A DNA stretch of 64,000 nucleotides from Actinocatenispora thailandica (GTDB taxonomy: Bacteria > Actinomycetota > Actinomycetes > Mycobacteriales > Micromonosporaceae), in the NCBI RefSeq assembly GCF_016865425.1, contig NZ_AP023355.1, positions 778,198 through 842,197 of the forward strand. Reading direction: 5' to 3'. The stretch's first letter is position 1. Every line of letters starts with the position of its first letter. The translations under genes and the position numbers were made by a program. Positions 7,794-16,692 of the stretch are shown here, in pieces. The notes below the pieces were generated by a model that was not told where the DNA came from, made no database searches, and worked only from the letters and a program-made list of their open reading frames with translations.

Positions 7794-9671
7794 ATGCGGA
7801 TCCCTCTGGTGGTGACCCTCGGCGCGGCGGCGTTCGCGCTCGTGCCGGCCGGCGGCGGGCACGCCGCACCCGCGACGAAGGTGCTGCACGCGGCGCCACG
7901 CGGCATGGGCAGCGCGTGCAGCCCCGGCCATCCCTGCTCGCTGCCCACCGCGATCGACGACATCGCGCGCTGGACCGCGCGCGATCGTCCGGTCACCGTA
8001 CTGCTGGCCGGCGGCACCTACCGGCGCACCGAACCGGTCCGGCTGACCCCGGCGATGTCCGGCCACCTGGGCCGCCCGGTGACGGTCGGCGCCGAGCCCG
8101 GCGCCCACCCCGTCCTCGACGGCGGCGCGCGGATCCGCGGCTGGCGGCTGGTGGACGCCCGCACCGGCCGGTGGCAGGCGGCCTGGCGCGGTCGGACCGG
8201 AGGCACCAGCCGGCCGCGCCAGCTGTTCGTCGACGGGACCAGAGCCGAACCCGCCCGCGGCGAGGCGTGCGACCGGACCGACTGCGCGGTCACCGGGACC
8301 GGCCTGACCGGTGCCGGTGCGGCGATCGTCGCCGGCTGGAGCGACCCCGCCGACGTCACCATGGTCGCGCAGTCGCGGTGGCGCTCGTACCACTGCGACG
8401 TCGCCGGGACCGACGGCGCCGACCTGGTCATGGCGCAGCCGTGCTGGCGCAACGGGCGCCCGGGCACCGGGCGAACCGGCCCCGGCTGGGACGCCTCGGC
8501 CCTCGGCGGCGGTTCGTACCACGGCGTGCAGTACTTCGAGAACGCGCCCGAACTGCTGGACCGGCCCGGTGAGTTCGTGTCCGCCTCGGACGGCACGCTG
8601 ACCTACCTGGCCCGGCCCGGCGAGGACCCACGCACCGCGGACATCGAGGTACCGGTGACCGAGCAGCTGCTGGTCGTCGACGGCACGCCGGACGCCCCGG
8701 TGCACGACGTGACGGTGCGGGGCCTGTCGTTCGCCCACGCCGCCTGGAACCAGCCGGGCACCGGCACCGGGTACGACGGGATGCAGGCCGGCCTGTCGCT
8801 GACCGGGACCGGGCCGACCGACCACTCCGGGCAGTACTACACCAAGCCGACGGGCGCCGTCACGGTACGGGCCGGGCACCGCGTGACGCTGGACCACGAC
8901 ACGTTCACCCAGCTGGCCGGCGCCGGCGCGGTGCTGGAACACGGCTGCCAGTACTGCACCGTGTCGCGCGGGGTGTTCGACGACCTCGGCAGCGGCGGGG
9001 TGTACGTCGGGGACACCGACCCGCATCCGAGCCCGGCGGCGACCTCGACGCACAATACCGTGTCCGGCAGTACCTTCCACGGCATCGGCGCGGAGTTCAC
9101 CGACGCGGTGGGCATCTGGTCGCCGTACGACGCGTTCCTCACCATCGACCACAACACGCTGGAACACCTGCCGTACAGCGCGATCAGCGTCGGTTGGGGC
9201 TGGAACCAGCCGCAGGCGCAGCACACCCCGTTGCGGGACAACAGGATCACCGGAAACCGGCTGATCGACGTGATGCGACCCGAGGCCGGGCAGCACGACG
9301 GCGGCGCCATCTACACCCAGGGGCAGCAGCCCGGCACGGTGATCAGCGGCAACTACCTCGACCGGTCCGACTACCCGAAGACCGACGGCGAGGGCGCCAA
9401 CGGCGTCTACCTGGACGAGCAGAGCTCGTACATCCTCGTCGAGCACAACGTGCTGACCCGGATCAGCTACAAGTGGGTGTCCAACTGGGCCGGCTACGGC
9501 GTCGGCAACACGGCGACGCACAACTGGTCCTCGACCACCGCGCCACCGCTGTCCGGCGCCGGCAGCACCCTGGTGGACAACCAGGAGGGGCTGACCGCGC
9601 TGCCGCCGGCGGCGGTCGCGGTGGCCCGGGCCGCCGGCGCCAGCCCGCCCGGCGAGGTCGAACCGCTCTAG
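7794..9671 (+). CDS. Secreted right-handed parallel beta-helix protein, probable carbohydrate-active enzyme
   Basis: ATG 7794 follows TAGGAG. A Sec-type signal peptide (hydrophobic core VVTLGAAAFALV, likely cleavage after GGHAA) precedes a 600-residue repetitive domain. The segments GGTYRRTEPVRL and HPVLDGGARIRGW, and the repeated inward Asn/Asp turns (VEHNVLTRI, ISGNYLDRS), are typical of pectate-lyase-like beta-helices. The architecture resembles GH141-type fucosidase/xylanase proteins and related uronan lyases, but I cannot assign a reaction. It is the first gene behind a LacI-type operator, ahead of a PL8 lyase and an M60 peptidase, so a role in extracellular glycan attack is likely. Confidence 0.8.
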   Translation: MRIPLVVTLGAAAFALVPAGGGHAAPATKVLHAAPRGMGSACSPGHPCSLPTAIDDIARWTARDRPVTVLLAGGTYRRTEPVRLTPAMSGHLGRPVTVGAEPGAHPVLDGGARIRGWRLVDARTGRWQAAWRGRTGGTSRPRQLFVDGTRAEPARGEACDRTDCAVTGTGLTGAGAAIVAGWSDPADVTMVAQSRWRSYHCDVAGTDGADLVMAQPCWRNGRPGTGRTGPGWDASALGGGSYHGVQYFENAPELLDRPGEFVSASDGTLTYLARPGEDPRTADIEVPVTEQLLVVDGTPDAPVHDVTVRGLSFAHAAWNQPGTGTGYDGMQAGLSLTGTGPTDHSGQYYTKPTGAVTVRAGHRVTLDHDTFTQLAGAGAVLEHGCQYCTVSRGVFDDLGSGGVYVGDTDPHPSPAATSTHNTVSGSTFHGIGAEFTDAVGIWSPYDAFLTIDHNTLEHLPYSAISVGWGWNQPQAQHTPLRDNRITGNRLIDVMRPEAGQHDGGAIYTQGQQPGTVISGNYLDRSDYPKTDGEGANGVYLDEQSSYILVEHNVLTRISYKWVSNWAGYGVGNTATHNWSSTTAPPLSGAGSTLVDNQEGLTALPPAAVAVARAAGASPPGEVEPL

Positions 9672-9732
9672 CGGACCGGCGGCACCGGCTTCCGGCCCGG
9701 ATCTCACCCGTACGACCAGGAAGGGGCACCGC

Positions 9733-10512
9733 ATGCACCGCCTCGGTACCGTACCTCGACCCGGCACCACACTCCGACTCCGCCCGTTGCTGCGGTGCGC
9801 CCTCGCCATCCTGCTGGCGGCGTCCGGCCTCGTCGCCGCGAGCAGCCCCGCCGCGGCGGTGGCCGCGGACCCGCACTACAACTGGCACTCCACCGCCGCC
9901 GACATGTACAACGTGGATCAGACGATCCGGATCACCGCGACCGCAACGGATCGCTTCTTCGCCCACCAGATCGCGCAGAGCGGCACGGGTGCGGCGCTCT
10001 ACGTCGGGCTGCAGGACAACGCGAACGCGCCGCAGCACCGGCTGGTGTTCTCGGTGTGGAACGCGGTCGGCGGCACCGCATCCGCCGGCGCGAGCTGCCA
10101 CGCCTTCGACAGCGAGGGTTCCGGCTGGACCTGTGTCCGCGACTTCGGCTGGCAGATCGGCACCACGTACACCCTGCGGGTGTGGCAGACCGCGAAGAGC
10201 GCGGACGGTTCGGTGACCTGGCTCGGCGAGGTCTACGACCCCGCGACGTCCAGCTGGCAGCAGGCCGGGCAGATCACCAGCGCGCCCGGTGCCGACGGGC
10301 TGTCCTACTCCTCGAACTGGATCGAGAGTTTCGCCCGCCCCACCGGTTCCTGCGACACGGAACCGGCCGCCGCGGCCGTGTTCGGCTACCCGGTCGGCAA
10401 CGACGGATCGGCGCCGGGCACGCCCAACTACGGTGCCGACGGCACCTGCGGCGACCACCACAGCACCGAGGTACTCGACACCCAGGCACGCACCGTCACC
10501 CTGACCCAGTGA
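9733..10512 (+). CDS. Secreted protein of unknown function, possibly DUF3472-like
   Basis: Starts at ATG 9733 after AGGAAGGGG. A signal peptide (LRCALAILLAASGLVAA, then SSPAAAVA) precedes a single 215-residue beta-rich domain. Features include ALYVGLQDNAN, HRLVFSVWNAVGG, GTTYTLRVWQT and several Cys in the mature part, likely disulfide-bonded. The VGLQ...FSVWN pattern recalls DUF3472-type extracellular domains, but this is a weak assignment. It lies 61 nt after the beta-helix gene and 10 nt before the PL8 lyase gene, so it is co-transcribed and may be a carbohydrate-binding accessory factor. Confidence 0.75.
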   Translation: MHRLGTVPRPGTTLRLRPLLRCALAILLAASGLVAASSPAAAVAADPHYNWHSTAADMYNVDQTIRITATATDRFFAHQIAQSGTGAALYVGLQDNANAPQHRLVFSVWNAVGGTASAGASCHAFDSEGSGWTCVRDFGWQIGTTYTLRVWQTAKSADGSVTWLGEVYDPATSSWQQAGQITSAPGADGLSYSSNWIESFARPTGSCDTEPAAAAVFGYPVGNDGSAPGTPNYGADGTCGDHHSTEVLDTQARTVTLTQ

Positions 10513-10522
10513 GGAGACCGGC

Positions 10523-12928
10523 ATGGAGATGACCCGGAGGCAGGCGCTGGTACTCGGCGCCGCGGCGGTCGGTGCGGCCGGCGGCGCGTCGGCTCTCGCG
10601 CCCCGAGCCGCCCGCGCCGGGGACGCCGACGAGTTCGAGACGCTGCGCCGGCGCTGGGCCACGTTGCTCACCGGCGGCACCGCGGATCCGGCCGACCCGG
10701 ACGTGGTGCGCGCACTGTCCGATGTGGACGACGCCGCCGAGAGCGTGTGGCAGGCGATGGACACCGGCGCCGATGCGGCGACCCCGTGGCCGGACCTGCC
10801 GCTGACCGCCACCGACGGGGTCAACGCCAACGCCTGCCTCAACCGGCTGCTGACGCTGGCGGTCGCGTGGGCGACCGAGGGTGCGGCGAAGCACGGCGAC
10901 GGTGCCGTGCTGGCCGCCATCGTCGGCGCGCTGGACCTGGTGTACTGCAAGCGGTACAACGAGAACGCCCGGGAACTCGGCAACTGGTGGAACTGGGAGA
11001 TCGGCTGCCCGAAGACGCTCGCCCAGATCCTGGTGCTGCTGCCCGGCCAGGTGCCCGCCGACCAGCTCGCCAACCACCTGCGGGTGATCGGTCACTTCGT
11101 GCCGAACGCCGACCGGCGGACGAACTACCCGAGCCTCGCCGAGACCGGCGCGAACCGGATGGACAAGGCGGTGATCGTCGCGCTCAGCGGCATCGTCGGC
11201 CGCGATCCGGACCGGATCGCGCTGGCCCGGGACGGCGTCTCGGACGTTCGCGACTCCGGCCGGTACGGCATCTTCCAGTACGTCACCCGCGGCGACGGGT
11301 TCTACCGGGACGGTTCGTTCATCCAGCACGACAGCATCCCGTACGTCGGCTCGTACGGTGCGGTGCTGCTCGACGACATCTCCCGGTTGCTGTTGCTGCT
11401 GGCCGGATCGAGCTGGGCGATCACCGACCCGAACCAGAACGTCGTGCTGGACGCGGTGTCCGCGAGCTACGCGCCGTTCCTGACCAGCGGGGCGATGATG
11501 GACTGCGTGCGCGGGCGCGCGGTGTCCCGGCAGCACTCGTCGGACCACGACGCGGGGCACGGCATCGTCGACAGCGTGCTGCTGCTCGCCCAGGGCGCGC
11601 CGGCGTCGTACGCGGCGAGCTTCCGGGCGCTCGCGAAGGGTTGGCTGCGCCGGGACACCGCCCGGCCCTACCTCGCCACCGCGACGCTGCCGCAGCTGGT
11701 GGCGGCGAAGGCGGTGCTCGCCGACGGTGGCGTCACGGCGACACCGGAACCGGAGTACCACCGGCAGTTCCCGCACCAGGACCGGATCGTGCACCGGCGC
11801 CGGGACTGGTCGTTCACGCTCGGGCTCAGCTCGGACCGGATCTTCCGGTACGAGTGCGGCAACGGCGAGAACCTGCACGGCTGGTACACCGGCGACGGCA
11901 TGACCTACCTCTACCTCGCCGACGACCTGGCGCAGTTCTCGGACGGGTTCTGGCCCACGGTCGATCCGTACCGGCTGCCCGGCGTCACCGTCGGCACCGA
12001 GCCGCGGGCGGACGCGGTCAGCCACGGCACGTCCGGGCCGATCGCCTTCGACGCCTGGGTCGGCGGCACCAGCCTGGCCGACCGGTACGGCGCCGTGGGG
12101 ATGGCGTTCACCTCCTACGACCGGACCATCACGGCCCGCAAGTCGTGGTTCCTGCTGGACGACGCGGTCGTCGCGCTCGGCGCCGGGATCGCCCGGTCCG
12201 GCGACGAGCACCCGGTGCTGTCGGTGGTGGAGAACCGGAACCTGCACGCCGGCGGTACCAACCGGCTGCTGGTCGACGGGCACCGGCAGCCCGACGACCT
12301 CGGCTGGCAGGGGCGGTTCGGCGGCGCGCGGTGGGCGCACCTGGACGGCGTCGGCGGCTACGTGTTCGGCGGCGACGCCACACTGCACGCCGAACGGGCC
12401 GAGCGCACCGGCAGCTGGCACGACATCAACACCGGATCGGACACCGCCGGCAACGGCGACGAGCTGACCCGCCGGTACCTGACCCTGTGGTTCGACCACG
12501 GCACGACGCCGTCGGACGCCGGCTACCAGTACGTGCTGCTGCCCACCGCGTCGGCCGCGGCGACCGCCCGCTGGGCGGCCGACCCGCCGGTGCGGGTACT
12601 GGCGAACACCGCTGCGGTACAAGCGATCCAGGTTTCCCGGCCGCGCCTGACGATGGCCACCTTCCAGGCGGCCGGGCAGGCCGGGCGGCTCGCCACCGAC
12701 GGCCCGGCGGCGGTACTGGTCGCCGCGGACGGCGCCCGGATCACCGTCGCGGTCAGCGATCCGAGCCGTACCGCGGAGACGGTGCGGGTGACGCTGCCGT
12801 TCCCGGTGCGGCGGCTGACCGACGCGGACGACACGGTACGACTGGTGTCGGCCGGGCCGCGGGCGGTACTCGCCGTCGCGGTCGGCGGCTCCAGCGGCGC
12901 CACCCACACCGCCGCGCTGCTGCGCTGA
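10523..12928 (+). CDS. Polysaccharide lyase family 8 (hyaluronate/chondroitin/xanthan lyase type)
   Basis: 801-residue exported lyase that cleaves uronate-containing polysaccharides by beta-elimination. ATG 10523 follows GAGGAGA. The N-terminus has a twin-arginine signal (MTRRQALVLGAAAVG). The alpha-helical domain has the PL8 aromatic motif GNWWNWEIGCP near residue 155 and the catalytic elements ETGANRMD (Asn), IQHDSIPYVGSYG (His and Tyr) and CVRGRAVSR (Arg). The C-terminal half is the expected beta-sandwich. Which polymer it prefers cannot be told from these motifs. Its neighbours are a beta-helix protein and an M60 peptidase, and it shares their operator, so it is probably induced together with the importer. 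Confidence 0.93.
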   Translation: MEMTRRQALVLGAAAVGAAGGASALAPRAARAGDADEFETLRRRWATLLTGGTADPADPDVVRALSDVDDAAESVWQAMDTGADAATPWPDLPLTATDGVNANACLNRLLTLAVAWATEGAAKHGDGAVLAAIVGALDLVYCKRYNENARELGNWWNWEIGCPKTLAQILVLLPGQVPADQLANHLRVIGHFVPNADRRTNYPSLAETGANRMDKAVIVALSGIVGRDPDRIALARDGVSDVRDSGRYGIFQYVTRGDGFYRDGSFIQHDSIPYVGSYGAVLLDDISRLLLLLAGSSWAITDPNQNVVLDAVSASYAPFLTSGAMMDCVRGRAVSRQHSSDHDAGHGIVDSVLLLAQGAPASYAASFRALAKGWLRRDTARPYLATATLPQLVAAKAVLADGGVTATPEPEYHRQFPHQDRIVHRRRDWSFTLGLSSDRIFRYECGNGENLHGWYTGDGMTYLYLADDLAQFSDGFWPTVDPYRLPGVTVGTEPRADAVSHGTSGPIAFDAWVGGTSLADRYGAVGMAFTSYDRTITARKSWFLLDDAVVALGAGIARSGDEHPVLSVVENRNLHAGGTNRLLVDGHRQPDDLGWQGRFGGARWAHLDGVGGYVFGGDATLHAERAERTGSWHDINTGSDTAGNGDELTRRYLTLWFDHGTTPSDAGYQYVLLPTASAAATARWAADPPVRVLANTAAVQAIQVSRPRLTMATFQAAGQAGRLATDGPAAVLVAADGARITVAVSDPSRTAETVRVTLPFPVRRLTDADDTVRLVSAGPRAVLAVAVGGSSGATHTAALLR

Positions 12929-13050
12929 GACTCCCGATCGCATCATCCGCTGCCGGCCGCGGGGGTGGCACCGCGCCGGCCGGCACACCCCGCGTCCGCG
13001 CGGCGTCCCGTTCACTCGCCGAGGCTTCGGCGTCCACTGTGGAGGTTCGG

Positions 13051-14376
13051 ATGTCCCTGTCCAGACGTGCACTGCTCTCCTCGGCCGCCGCGGGCGCGGC
13101 CGTCGCCGCCACCGGGTTCGGCACCGGGCCGGCGACCGCCGCGCCCGGGCCGGCCGGCGACCGCACCGTCCGGTTCACCGCCAAGCCGTCCGCCGAGCAG
13201 GAGCGGCTACGGTTGGCGCAGGCGTTGCGCGCCACCGACTTCGAGTCGACCGGCTACTACCTGCCGCCCAACACGCCGCTGCGCCTGACCGTACACGACG
13301 GACCGGTGGTCCCGGCCCTGCACATCGGCGCCCCGGACGCGGACGACCAGGCCAAGACGCCGCGCAGCTATCCGCTGACCGCCGGCGCGAACACGGTGAC
13401 CGACCCGCACGGCGGCATGGTGTACCTGTCCGCGGTGGGGCACGGGCAACCGGTGTCCGTGACGCTCGGCGCCGCCGCCCGACCGGTGCCGTACTTCCGG
13501 CTGGGGAGCACCGGAAACGCCGAGTTCCGCCGCCAGCTCGACCAGCGGGCGACCCCGTGGGCCGAGCTGACCGCAGACCACGTGATCCTCACGGTCAAGC
13601 GCGAGTCTGCAGCGCAGTACGCGGCGGAGGACCAGTCGGCGTTGCTGGCCCTGTTCGCGCGCATCGTGGCGGTCGAGGACGCCACCAGCGGGCTGGCCGG
13701 GCGCAACCCGATCGACCGGCGCAACGCCCACCCGTACCACTTCGTCAACATCACCGCGACCCGACCCGGTGTCGGTGCGTACACCTCGCACGGCTACATG
13801 GCCTTCCCGAACACCTACCTGGACCGCCTGCTGGTGGTCGATGCGTTGCGCACCAACGGTTGGGGCATGTGGCACGAGCTCGGTCACGAACACCAGCAGT
13901 TCGCCTACAAGCCGGCGGTGCTCACCGAGGTCAGCGTCAACCTGTACTCGCTGGCGGTCGGCAGGGCGCTCGGCGACCAGCCGCGGCTGACCGTGCCGGA
14001 CGGCAAGACCGGGCTCACCCCGTACCAGAGCGCGCTGCCCAAGCTCGGCACCGCCGGCGTGGACTATGCGAGCACCTTCGGCGCGTACGAGAAGCTGGTG
14101 ATGCTCAACCAGCTGACGCTCGGCTTCGGCGACGACTTCTGGCCGCGGCTGCACCGGTTGATCCGCCGGGAGAACCCGCAGACGCAGTGGGACGCGCCGG
14201 ACGCGACCGAGGTGCGGTTCGGGTACCTCGCTTCGTACACCAGCCGGATCGCCGGCGCCGACCTGACGGCTTTCTACGATCGATGGGGCGTACCGCTCAC
14301 CGACGACGCACGCGCCGCGGTGGCGGCACTCGGCCTGCCGGCGCCGACGGTGGATCCGAGCACCCTGCACGAGTGA
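13051..14376 (+). CDS. Exported M60-family (mucin/glycoprotein-type) metallopeptidase
   Basis: 441-residue exported zinc peptidase. ATG 13051 follows GGAGG. It has a Tat-like signal (LSRRALLSSAAAGAAVAATG). The gluzincin motif is H275-E-L-G-H279 with the third ligand candidate Glu293 in LTEVSVN, fitting HEXXH(8-28)E of the M60/enhancin family, whose members cut glycoproteins such as mucins. The preceding galactose-binding-like region (LPPNTPLRLTV, residues 70-130) is usual for M60-like proteins. It is the last gene of the secreted-enzyme unit. With a fucosidase and a PL8 lyase in the same regulon it points to degradation of glycoprotein-rich material; the actual substrate is inferred. Confidence 0.88.
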   Translation: MSLSRRALLSSAAAGAAVAATGFGTGPATAAPGPAGDRTVRFTAKPSAEQERLRLAQALRATDFESTGYYLPPNTPLRLTVHDGPVVPALHIGAPDADDQAKTPRSYPLTAGANTVTDPHGGMVYLSAVGHGQPVSVTLGAAARPVPYFRLGSTGNAEFRRQLDQRATPWAELTADHVILTVKRESAAQYAAEDQSALLALFARIVAVEDATSGLAGRNPIDRRNAHPYHFVNITATRPGVGAYTSHGYMAFPNTYLDRLLVVDALRTNGWGMWHELGHEHQQFAYKPAVLTEVSVNLYSLAVGRALGDQPRLTVPDGKTGLTPYQSALPKLGTAGVDYASTFGAYEKLVMLNQLTLGFGDDFWPRLHRLIRRENPQTQWDAPDATEVRFGYLASYTSRIAGADLTAFYDRWGVPLTDDARAAVAALGLPAPTVDPSTLHE

Positions 14377-14422
14377 CGCGCCGGGCGCGTGACGGCCCAA
14401 CCGGGGGATCCGGTGATGGCGA

Positions 14423-14453
14423 GATCACTGTCCGATTGATTCGGACAGTGATC
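14423..14453. terminator. Hairpin after the M60 peptidase gene
   Basis: GATCACTGTCCGA (14423-14435) and TCGGACAGTGATC (14441-14453) form a 13-bp stem with a 5-nt loop, 46 nt past the stop codon. It could equally be an operator for the downstream htrA-like gene. Confidence 0.6.
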
Positions 14454-14611
14454 CCCAGAGGGATTCACGCTCCCAGGGGATTCTCAGGGAGAGCCCAGGC
14501 CGACCGCAGGCTGTCGAGCAAATCTGGCCCCATGAGCGAGCGACAGCGAGCGACCCAGCGGTACGGCGCGCCCGTGACTGATGGTCGGAGGCAGCGGAGC
14601 GGAGACCGCCC

Positions 14612-16610
14612 ATGAGCACTCAGGACCGCGACCCCAGGGGCGCCGACGAGCAGCCCGCGGCCGGGCCCGGCCAGCCGACCGAGCCCGCCGCGGCGTCCGG
14701 ACCGGCCGCCGACCAGACCGGCGCCGACCGTGCCGCGCCCGACTCGACGACACCGCCGGTCGACGCCGGTACCGACGAGGGCCCGGCGAACGCTCCGGAG
14801 CCGGCCGCCACCTCGGGCCCGCCGGCCACGCCGGAGCCGGCGGACACCCCGGAGCCCGAGGACACCCCGGGGCCCGAGGGCACTCCGGGGTTCGCCGGCG
14901 CGGCCGGGTCCGAGGACGTGACGCAGGCGGTTCCGGCCGCCGGCGCGACCGCAGCCAGCACGCCCGACGCGGTACCCCCGGCGCGTCGGGCGCCGACCAG
15001 CAGTGGTCCGCCGGTGCCGCCGCCCACCCCGAGCCCGCGGCGACCGCCGGGCAGCCCGAGCCCGCCGCCCCGGCGCAACCCGCGGCGGCTGCGAACCCGG
15101 CCCAGCCGGACGATGCGAACCCGCCGGGCTGGGCGCAGCCGGCGGCGGCCGGTGCGCAGGGCGCGCCCGGCGCCGGTCCGGCCGGCGACCAGGCCGGTCC
15201 GCCCTCCGAGTACGCCACCGAGTCGTACGGGCAGCCGGCCGGCACGCCGCCGCAGCAGCCGGCCGCGGGGCCGTACGGGCAGCAGCCCGCGGCGGGCCCG
15301 TACCAACCGGCCGCCGGCCAGCCCGTGCCCGGCCAGCCCGTGCCCGGTCAGCCGATCGGCGGGCCGGCCGACACGACCGGCCAGTTCGGCGCGACTCAGC
15401 AGGTCCCGGCCTACCCGGGCGGTTACGGCGCGTCCGGCTGGCAGCAGCCCGGGCCGTACGGCCCGAAGCCGCCGAGCAGGGCCCGCCGGTGGGTCGCGGC
15501 CGGCGCCGCGGCGGTCGTCCTGGTGCTGGCCGGCGGCGTCGTCGGCGGTGTCACGGTGCACGCGCTGGACGGGAACACGCCGATGGAGTCGACGGTCGTG
15601 TCCAGCCCGGTGTCGGTCAAGGGCGGCTCGCTCGCCGACATGGTGAAGCAGGTCAAGCCCAGCGTGGTGTCGCTGAAGGTGCAGTCCGGCCAGTCCGGAG
15701 ACGAGGGTTCCGGCGTCATCATCTCGACCAACGGCATGATCGTGACCAACAACCACGTGGTCGAGGCCGCCGCGGGGGCAACGGTTCGATCCAGGTCACG
15801 TTCGACGACGGCAGCCAGGCGCCGGCGAAGATCATCGGACGGGATCCGTCCGGCGACCTCGCCGTGGTGCAGGCGCAGGGCAAGTCGGATCTGAAGCCGG
15901 CGACCATCGGCAACAGCGACAAGCTCTCGCCGGGCGACGGTGTCGTGGCGATCGGCAGCCCGCTCGGCCTGGAAGGTACGGTCACCCAGGGCATCGTGTC
16001 GGCGCTCAACCGCAGCTACACGGTGTCGACCGAACAGCAGCAGCAGCCGCAGCAGCAGAACCCGTTCAACTTCCAGGACCCGCAGAAGCAACAGCAGCAG
16101 AGCGGTTCGATCACGATCCCGAACGCGATCCAGACCGATGCGGCGATCAACCCCGGCAACTCCGGTGGCCCGCTGCTGAACATGTCCGGCCAGGTCATCG
16201 GGATCAACAGCGCGATCCGCTCGTCGGACAGCTCGGGCAGCGGCCAGGGTGGCAGCATCGGCATCGGCTTCGCGATCCCGATCAACACCGCGAAGGCCAC
16301 CGCGGACAAGCTGATCAAGGGCGAGAAGGTGCAGCACCCGCTGTTCGGTGTCTCGGTGACCAGCGCCACCGACTCGAACGGCAACGGCAGCGGCGCGCTC
16401 GTCGCGGCGGTCACCAAGGGTGGCCCGGCCGACAAGGCCGGCATCCAGAAGGGTGACGTGATCACCCAGGTCGACGGGACCAAGGTGCCGGACTCCGACA
16501 CGCTGGTCTCGGTGGTGGCCCAGCACCAGCCGGGCGACAAGGTGAAGGTCACCTACACCCGCAACGGCAAGTCACACACCGCCACCGCGACGCTCGCGGC
16601 AGCGAAGTAA
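14612..16610 (+). pseudogene. HtrA/DegP-like trypsin-PDZ serine protease, frame broken twice
   Basis: Membrane-anchored surface protease for protein quality control. ATG 14612 opens an acidic Pro/Ala-rich cytoplasmic tail. A transmembrane helix follows (AAAVVLVLAGGVVGGV), then a trypsin-like domain with His in TNNHVVE, Asp in GDLAVVQ and Ser in NPGNSGGPLL, a Gln-rich insert (near 16040-16100) and a PDZ domain to the stop at 16610. The frame changes by -1 near 14971-14979 (CCCCC run, tail) and again at the GGGGG run 15774-15778, just after the catalytic His. Restoring one base at each site gives a continuous protein of about 666 residues. All domains are otherwise perfectly conserved, so sequence error is more likely than decay. 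Confidence 0.85.
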
Positions 16611-16624
16611 CCCAGTACCGCCCT

Positions 16625-16658
16625 GACGGGGCCCGCCGGAGATCCGGCGGGCCCCGTC
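16625..16658. terminator. Strong hairpin terminator after the htrA-like gene
   Basis: GACGGGGCCCGCCGG (16625-16639), AGAT loop, CCGGCGGGCCCCGTC (16644-16658). The perfect 15-bp stem stands 14 nt after the stop codon. Confidence 0.85.
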
Positions 16659-16692
16659 GCGTTCGCGGTACGGCGATCCTGTCGGTGGGTGG

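Noticed and set aside
15774..15778. Programmed ribosomal frameshift in the htrA-like gene
   Set aside because: No slippery heptamer with a downstream pseudoknot is evident, and four similar -1 events in unrelated genes are better explained by deletions.
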